A DNA stretch of 10,333 nt. Origin: Eubacteriales bacterium (GTDB taxonomy: Bacteria; Bacillota; Clostridia; Oscillospirales; CAG-272). A program made the position numbers and the translations under genes. Position 1 is the first letter of the stretch. Each line of letters starts with the position of its first letter. The stretch is from the NCBI GenBank assembly GCA_028709565.1, contig JAQVWU010000069.1, positions 1-10,333 of the forward strand, written 5' to 3'. Shown here piece after piece: positions 6,076 through 10,333 of this stretch. The notes beneath the pieces were generated by a model, which saw nothing but the letters and a program-made list of their open reading frames with translations, was not told the origin of the DNA and made no database searches.

Positions 6076-8358
6076 ATGGCCCAACACCTGCTGCGCAATA
6101 TACGTCTCGCGGCAAAGAGCGTATTTTTTCATTACAAGCAATATCTGTGCTTTTTTTTCGCCATCTTTGCGGTTCAGCTGCTCTACGGTATTATAACGGT
6201 AGCTTTTGACAACAACGAAAGCATCGAATACCGGCATATAGCCGAGGAATATAAATATCACCTGCTGCTTAAGGATCTCAATACCGATCAATATGTCTAT
6301 CTGGTCAACGGGGGAGGCGCCGTCTTTACAAGCGACAAGGTCTATGAGATGGTTGAAGCCACATCGCCGGACCAGCCGGGTACCCGCAACCGCAGATATG
6401 ACGTGTATCTGCGCTTTACCGGCGAGGACCCGGAGGCTGATTACGCGCGCTTTAAGGAGCGCTTCGGCACCGAGATGGCCGGTATGAGCGAAGGCGGTCT
6501 GCGTTATACGACCACCCCCGTGTTGAACTTTGATAACACCCGTACCGTGAACACCGCCCTTTACCTGGGCATCAGTCTGCTGCTGTTATTGCTGTCGGTT
6601 TTTCTTGTAACCGCCCTGTATAATATCCGGATAAATCACTATAAATTCACCTACGGCGTATATATGACCTTCGGCGCCGACTTCCTCAAGCTGTTTGAAA
6701 CCTCGTTCTGGGAGATGATGACGGTATCGGCCGCGGCGCTGCCCCTGTCGTCGGTATCGGCGGTTATTGTCGATTATTTCATATTCTCGTCCCGGAGCGA
6801 GCCCTTTATTTTCCGTCCGTCGGCGATATTAAAAGTGTTGCTCTTTTCGCTCTTTGTTTCTGCCTTCGCGGTGATTTACCCGGTCTTTATATTTTTCCGC
6901 CGCCATCCGATGGATCTGATTGTCGCAGAGGACAACTCCAATCTTGTGGTGTCGCCGCGCATGTCCTTTGAGATGTATGGCGCCTCCTTTCCGCGCAAAT
7001 ACGAGACCTTTGCGCTGTGGCGGTTCAGAAAATATTATGTCAGGCTGTTCGCCACCGCCGTATTCTTCGCCGCCCTCTTTGTCCTCTCCTTCCAGTGGCG
7101 GGGTTATTTCGCGCAGTCCTATGAAACGGCGCAGTCCCAGTTTACCCTGACCTTCAAGGAAACGCGGTATGCCAACGTCTATGACGCTGAAAAGTCCGCC
7201 GCCATTAACTCAATCGACGGCGTCACCCATGTGGAAAAATCTCTGACCACCCACGCCGGCGACATACGGTCGCATATCCTCGTTGAGGGTTCGGATACCA
7301 CACTGTTCTCAAACCTTGTGGTCTACCGAACGGCTGCCGGCGCCAACGCCCCGGACGAGCTGCGCGGCGCCGAGTATTGCGTGACAAACGACGCGGTATA
7401 CCATCCCTGCGACCGGGAGATAACCGACCAGCTCGGGCAATATAAGCACACCGGCGATCCGAATTCAATCCACGACGGTCCGGGCCGCATTATCATCTCC
7501 GATTCGATATTCAACCGGCGTTCCTTCAAGCTCAGGCCGGGTGACACCGTGCGTGTAGCCGTCTATACCGACCGAATCCGCGACGCGGACGCCATGCTCT
7601 CCGGACACGAACTGCTCAAGAGCGAACTGCGATTTTATAAATATAAGTATTACGAATTCACCGTGGCGTCGGTGCTGCATGACGACCCCACCGCCGCCGG
7701 CGCCTCCGTATACATGTCCGCGGAGGACTATGGGGCGATTACCGGCAATTCCGCGGAGTTCAGAACGGTGTCGGTCGGCGTCCGGCCCGGTCTTTCCCCC
7801 GACGACATAAGGGCGATTGAAACCGAGCTGCGGGCCCTGGGGTCGGGCGAGAGCGTGACCGTGACAAACAACCACGCAGCCCATAAATACGACATCGCCA
7901 TGGCAAAGGCGGTCTCCCCCCAGATAATCATAACGGGACTGATCCTGCTGTCAATCTCGCCGCTCATCTGGTTTTTTTCCCAGGTAATCTTTTATCTCAA
8001 GCGGGAAAACGAGTTCTATGTCATTGAGATGTTTGGCGCGATTCGGGAGGAGGTCCGGCGTATATACATAACCGACGGCATATTCTGCGCCGCCGCTGCG
8101 TCGGTTGTATATATTCTCTTCAGCCTCATCGGCTCATGGAGCCTGTACGGGCTCATGAACATACTTACAACACGCCTGTGGCAGGTCACAACTGTACGCT
8201 ATACCTACAATTTACCCGCTCTGCCCTTTGTGTCGGGATTGCTGCTGACCGCGGCCTTCGGATTCCTGTCGGCTTATCTGCCCTATATGCTTTATGAAAA
8301 GAAACGTGACTCGGGCGCGGTCAAGGCGGAGGCGCTGGGTCAGGACGGAGGACTGTAA
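6076..8358 (+). CDS. ABC transporter permease, FtsX/MacB type with two FtsX domains
   Basis: This 760-residue membrane protein should form the membrane part of a MacB/FtsX-type (type VII) ABC transporter. I see eight likely transmembrane segments near residues 23-44, 161-182, 212-236, 251-274, 322-340, 615-640, 667-689 and 715-738. This is a duplicated unit: one segment, an outside domain, then a three-segment FtsX core. The first outside domain is about 115 residues (45-160) and the second about 270 (341-614). The second holds only two cysteines, Cys435 and Cys445, which could form a disulfide. ATG at 6076 follows GGAGG by five bases. The stop codon overlaps the ATPase start by one base (TAATG), so the two are co-translated. 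Such pumps use outside conformational changes to expel peptides or lipids or to drive signalling. The eight-segment layout does not match the 10-segment BceB antibiotic-resistance permeases. The substrate is unknown. Confidence 0.88.
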   Translation: MAQHLLRNIRLAAKSVFFHYKQYLCFFFAIFAVQLLYGIITVAFDNNESIEYRHIAEEYKYHLLLKDLNTDQYVYLVNGGGAVFTSDKVYEMVEATSPDQPGTRNRRYDVYLRFTGEDPEADYARFKERFGTEMAGMSEGGLRYTTTPVLNFDNTRTVNTALYLGISLLLLLLSVFLVTALYNIRINHYKFTYGVYMTFGADFLKLFETSFWEMMTVSAAALPLSSVSAVIVDYFIFSSRSEPFIFRPSAILKVLLFSLFVSAFAVIYPVFIFFRRHPMDLIVAEDNSNLVVSPRMSFEMYGASFPRKYETFALWRFRKYYVRLFATAVFFAALFVLSFQWRGYFAQSYETAQSQFTLTFKETRYANVYDAEKSAAINSIDGVTHVEKSLTTHAGDIRSHILVEGSDTTLFSNLVVYRTAAGANAPDELRGAEYCVTNDAVYHPCDREITDQLGQYKHTGDPNSIHDGPGRIIISDSIFNRRSFKLRPGDTVRVAVYTDRIRDADAMLSGHELLKSELRFYKYKYYEFTVASVLHDDPTAAGASVYMSAEDYGAITGNSAEFRTVSVGVRPGLSPDDIRAIETELRALGSGESVTVTNNHAAHKYDIAMAKAVSPQIIITGLILLSISPLIWFFSQVIFYLKRENEFYVIEMFGAIREEVRRIYITDGIFCAAAASVVYILFSLIGSWSLYGLMNILTTRLWQVTTVRYTYNLPALPFVSGLLLTAAFGFLSAYLPYMLYEKKRDSGAVKAEALGQDGGL

Positions 8359-9092
8359 TGTCAATGCTGGTAGCCAAAAACATAATAAAACAATACAATC
8401 AATATGATGTGGTGATAACGGCGGTCAACCGCGCCGACCTGACGGTGGAGGACGGCGAGTTCATCGCCATAATCGGCGCGTCAGGCTCGGGTAAATCGAC
8501 CCTGCTGCATATCTGCGCCGGGCTTGACAGGCCCAACGCCGGCAGCGTATCCATCCGCGGCAACGACATAACCCGCATGCCCGCCGACGAACTGAGCCGT
8601 TTCCGCGGCATCTATACCGGTTTTGTCTTTCAAAAGCACAATCTCATCCCCCAGTTCACCGCCCTGGAAAACATCATGATACCCACCGTCATGTGCAACA
8701 AAGAGGAATTCCGCTTCGAGGAGCACCTGAAAAAGCTCATCAAGACCCTGGACATCGGCGACCGGCTCAACCATCTGCCCTCCGAACTGTCGGGCGGACA
8801 GCAGCAGCGGGTAGCAATCGCCCGCGCGCTGATAAACCGCCCTCAGGTAGTCTTTTGCGACGAACCGACCGGCAATCTGGACCGAAACAACGCCGACAAG
8901 GTGCTGCGGCTGCTCATGAAAACAAAAGAGGTCATGAACCAGACCCTGATTATGGTCACGCACGACCTCTCCATTGCCGAACATGCCGACAAGATTTATA
9001 AAATGGACAACGGAAGCATCTTTCTATATAAAGACAAGGACGGTTACCGCAGGCGTTCCTACGAAACCGACCTTGAACGAAACAGAATTTAG
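8358..9092 (+). CDS. ABC transporter ATP-binding protein, MacB/LolD/FtsE type
   Basis: This 244-residue cytoplasmic ATPase powers the permease encoded just upstream, with which it shares one base. All nucleotide-binding motifs are intact: Walker A GASGSGKST (40-48), Q-loop Gln92 (FQKHNL), signature LSGGQQQRVAIARAL (144-158), Walker B VVFCDEP with catalytic Glu169, D-loop NLD (173-175) and H-loop His202 (VTHD). Length and motif spacing are typical for the LolD/MacB ATPase subfamily, which pairs with FtsX-type permeases. The C-terminal end (residues 222-244) is basic and polar, with an Arg-rich RRR at 231-233. The gene ends 16 bases from the end of the convergent DUF5722 gene, with no convincing terminator between them. 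Confidence 0.93.
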   Translation: MSMLVAKNIIKQYNQYDVVITAVNRADLTVEDGEFIAIIGASGSGKSTLLHICAGLDRPNAGSVSIRGNDITRMPADELSRFRGIYTGFVFQKHNLIPQFTALENIMIPTVMCNKEEFRFEEHLKKLIKTLDIGDRLNHLPSELSGGQQQRVAIARALINRPQVVFCDEPTGNLDRNNADKVLRLLMKTKEVMNQTLIMVTHDLSIAEHADKIYKMDNGSIFLYKDKDGYRRRSYETDLERNRI

Positions 9093-9108
9093 TTTATTTT
9101 AATATTCA

Positions 9109-10333
9109 TCAATATCTTTCCCAGTGATATTTTCCCGTCTCGTCTTTTTTGTCTATGGCACGGAAGACATAATAGATCGGTTTCGGCTCATCCATGCCGG
9201 GACCGTCTTTTTTTCTTCGCCACAGTCCCAGATTCAGACCGAATTCCTCGCGGTTGTCACAGTGGGCGTGGAGTATAAAGCTGTCAATTTCCGGCTGCTC
9301 CATCACGGCGCGGTATGCCCTGCCATACGCCGCCGCCTGCAATATCTCGCTCTCGGGGGTCCAGTGCGAATTGAAACCCTGCTCGGACAGGATGACGCGC
9401 CGCTTCTCACCTTTATACAGATGCTCGGGCGCGGCGATAAAATCGGTCAGCACACCCAGGTTTTTGAATGTAACCCGATAGGTGTCGTTACAGTCTTCGG
9501 CTGTGCCGTCGTTCCAGAAATCGGGATAGTTGAGATTCTCCGGATACGGATGGAAGGCGATGTTCCAGGGCATATCGCCCTCATCAGCGCAGCAGCGGTT
9601 GATATGCTCAAGCAGAGGGCGCGAACCGTAGTATTTTGTCGTCTCGGCGGGATTCTGGGAACCTGTCCAGAAGTGGTCAAGGGAGATATAGATTCTCATA
9701 TTGCGCCAGACCGAACATGCCGCCTGATATGCCAGACGCAGCGCCGTTGTATATTCATATGCGTATTCGTCTATCGTTTTATGACCGGCGTTGCCCCATA
9801 TCCACTGGGAGTTCACCTCGTTTGAGATTATGAGCCCCACAGCACGGCCGTATCGCTCCGACGGGTCGGTATAACGCCGCGCCAGAAACGCGGCAAAGGC
9901 CGCCATATGACGCACGCCTTCGTCGGTCATAACGTTGAAGGCCGACAGTCTGCCCCCCTCGGGACCGCCGATATAGTCGGGGTGAATGAGGGGGCGGCGC
10001 ATATCCTCGGGGGTGTCCCCCGACCAGCGCAGCGCGCACAGCAATATCAGGCTGATTATTATACCATGGTCGGACAGGTTTTTTATCCTGCGGTCACAGG
10101 CTTCAACCGCGCCGCGTTCAAAATACCAGTCGCAGCCGTCATGGCGAAAGACAATGGCGCTGCCGCCGTCCGAAGAGCGCATAAAGTCGCCTATACAGAC
10201 ATTGAGAGCGGCATGCTTCACACCCAGATCTATGGCATCGTCAATCATTGCCACCTGCAGCCCTTTTTTTGTGTCACAGAGCGGATAATCGAAATCTGAG
10301 CACGGAGCGAAATCCATATCCTGCGCATAGGAT
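9109..10333 (-). CDS. DUF5722 TIM-barrel protein, glycoside hydrolase-like, N-terminus outside the window
   Basis: The frame runs on the minus strand from the window edge to TGA at 9111-9109. An ATG at 10317 is in frame, but codons upstream stay open to the edge, and no good ribosome site precedes it, so the gene is probably cut. Counting from that ATG there are 402 residues. The opening part, DTKKGLQVAMIDDAIDLGVKHAALNV (from residue 15), is typical of DUF5722. The rest fits a clan-A type barrel. SNEVNSQWIWGN has Asn166-Glu167, the expected acid/base after strand 4. VILSEQG has Glu312, the expected nucleophile after strand 7. HPYPE (256-260) and WRRKKDGP (366-373) are other conserved-looking spots. 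No signal peptide is visible in the part present. Activity is not established for this family as far as I know; sugar cleavage is inferred from the fold. Confidence 0.8.
   Translation of the reverse strand, partial: SYAQDMDFAPCSDFDYPLCDTKKGLQVAMIDDAIDLGVKHAALNVCIGDFMRSSDGGSAIVFRHDGCDWYFERGAVEACDRRIKNLSDHGIIISLILLCALRWSGDTPEDMRRPLIHPDYIGGPEGGRLSAFNVMTDEGVRHMAAFAAFLARRYTDPSERYGRAVGLIISNEVNSQWIWGNAGHKTIDEYAYEYTTALRLAYQAACSVWRNMRIYISLDHFWTGSQNPAETTKYYGSRPLLEHINRCCADEGDMPWNIAFHPYPENLNYPDFWNDGTAEDCNDTYRVTFKNLGVLTDFIAAPEHLYKGEKRRVILSEQGFNSHWTPESEILQAAAYGRAYRAVMEQPEIDSFILHAHCDNREEFGLNLGLWRRKKDGPGMDEPKPIYYVFRAIDKKDETGKYHWERY

Noticed and set aside
5965..6291. 108-codon minus-strand frame across the exporter promoter region
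   Set aside because: It covers the palindrome, the promoter and the start of the permease gene, has no supporting ribosome site and no recognisable motif.
7465..7884. 139-codon minus-strand frame inside the permease gene
   Set aside because: A shadow frame caused by high GC at codon third positions. The plus-strand permease is well supported across this part.
4414..9092. The solute-binding protein and the ABC genes as one import system
   Set aside because: The ABC pair is of the FtsX/MacB class, which does not use binding proteins. A terminator and a new promoter separate them.
9111..9131. Hairpin AATATC/GATATT as terminator of the ABC operon
   Set aside because: The stem is six bp, almost all A-T, lacks a clear T tract and lies inside the coding end of the DUF5722 gene.
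1..10333. CRISPR arrays, toxin-antitoxin pairs, insertion sequences or known defence genes
   Set aside because: I looked on both strands and found no regularly spaced repeats, transposase genes, terminal inverted repeats or recognisable defence proteins in the window.

Overview
The window looks like the chromosome of a Gram-positive bacterium, most likely a member of the Clostridia. Supporting signs are consensus TTGACT-17-TATAAT promoters, strong AGGAGG-type ribosome binding sites, a lipoprotein signal peptide on the solute-binding protein, and FtsX-type exporter and DUF5722 genes of a style common in clostridial genomes. The lineage is an inference, not something the sequence proves. Base composition splits the window in two. 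Positions 1 to about 4000 are clearly AT-rich, with phage-like genes. Positions 4414 to 10333 are clearly GC-rich, with ordinary chromosomal genes.

Left part (1-4008), end of an integrated phage-type element. A 5'-truncated tail tape measure gene (1-2236) ends in a good intrinsic terminator. It is followed by a non-coding stretch with a second terminator-like hairpin, then a small excisionase-like helix-turn-helix gene (2426-2614, GTG start) and a complete tyrosine integrase (2696-3859, TTG start). The integrase gene points at the 3' end of a tRNA-Pro(GGG) gene on the minus strand (4009-4081), which is the usual target for such integrases. The element boundary therefore most likely lies at or just beside the tRNA 3' end. 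The tRNA is intact and has its own consensus promoter and a terminator.

Middle (4082-4413), a divergent promoter region. The tRNA promoter fires left. A second promoter with the same -35 and -10 hexamers and the same spacing fires right, into a long AT-rich leader in front of a solute-binding lipoprotein gene.

Right part (4414-10333), host genes. The solute-binding lipoprotein (4414-5877) has no importer permease next to it and is closed by a terminator hairpin. After a 21-bp palindrome and a -10-like box comes a two-gene operon for a MacB/FtsX-type ABC transporter: an 8-TM permease (6076-8358) and its ATPase (8358-9092), overlapping by one base. Convergent to it, 16 bases away, is a DUF5722 TIM-barrel, glycosidase-like gene on the minus strand (9109 to the window edge, N-terminus missing).

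I did not find a convincing new defence or mobile system. The points most worth checking are the tRNA-Pro integration junction, the absence of any tail-tip or lysis genes between the tape measure gene and the integration module, the regular 22/44-residue repeat in the tape measure protein, and the palindrome in front of the ABC exporter.
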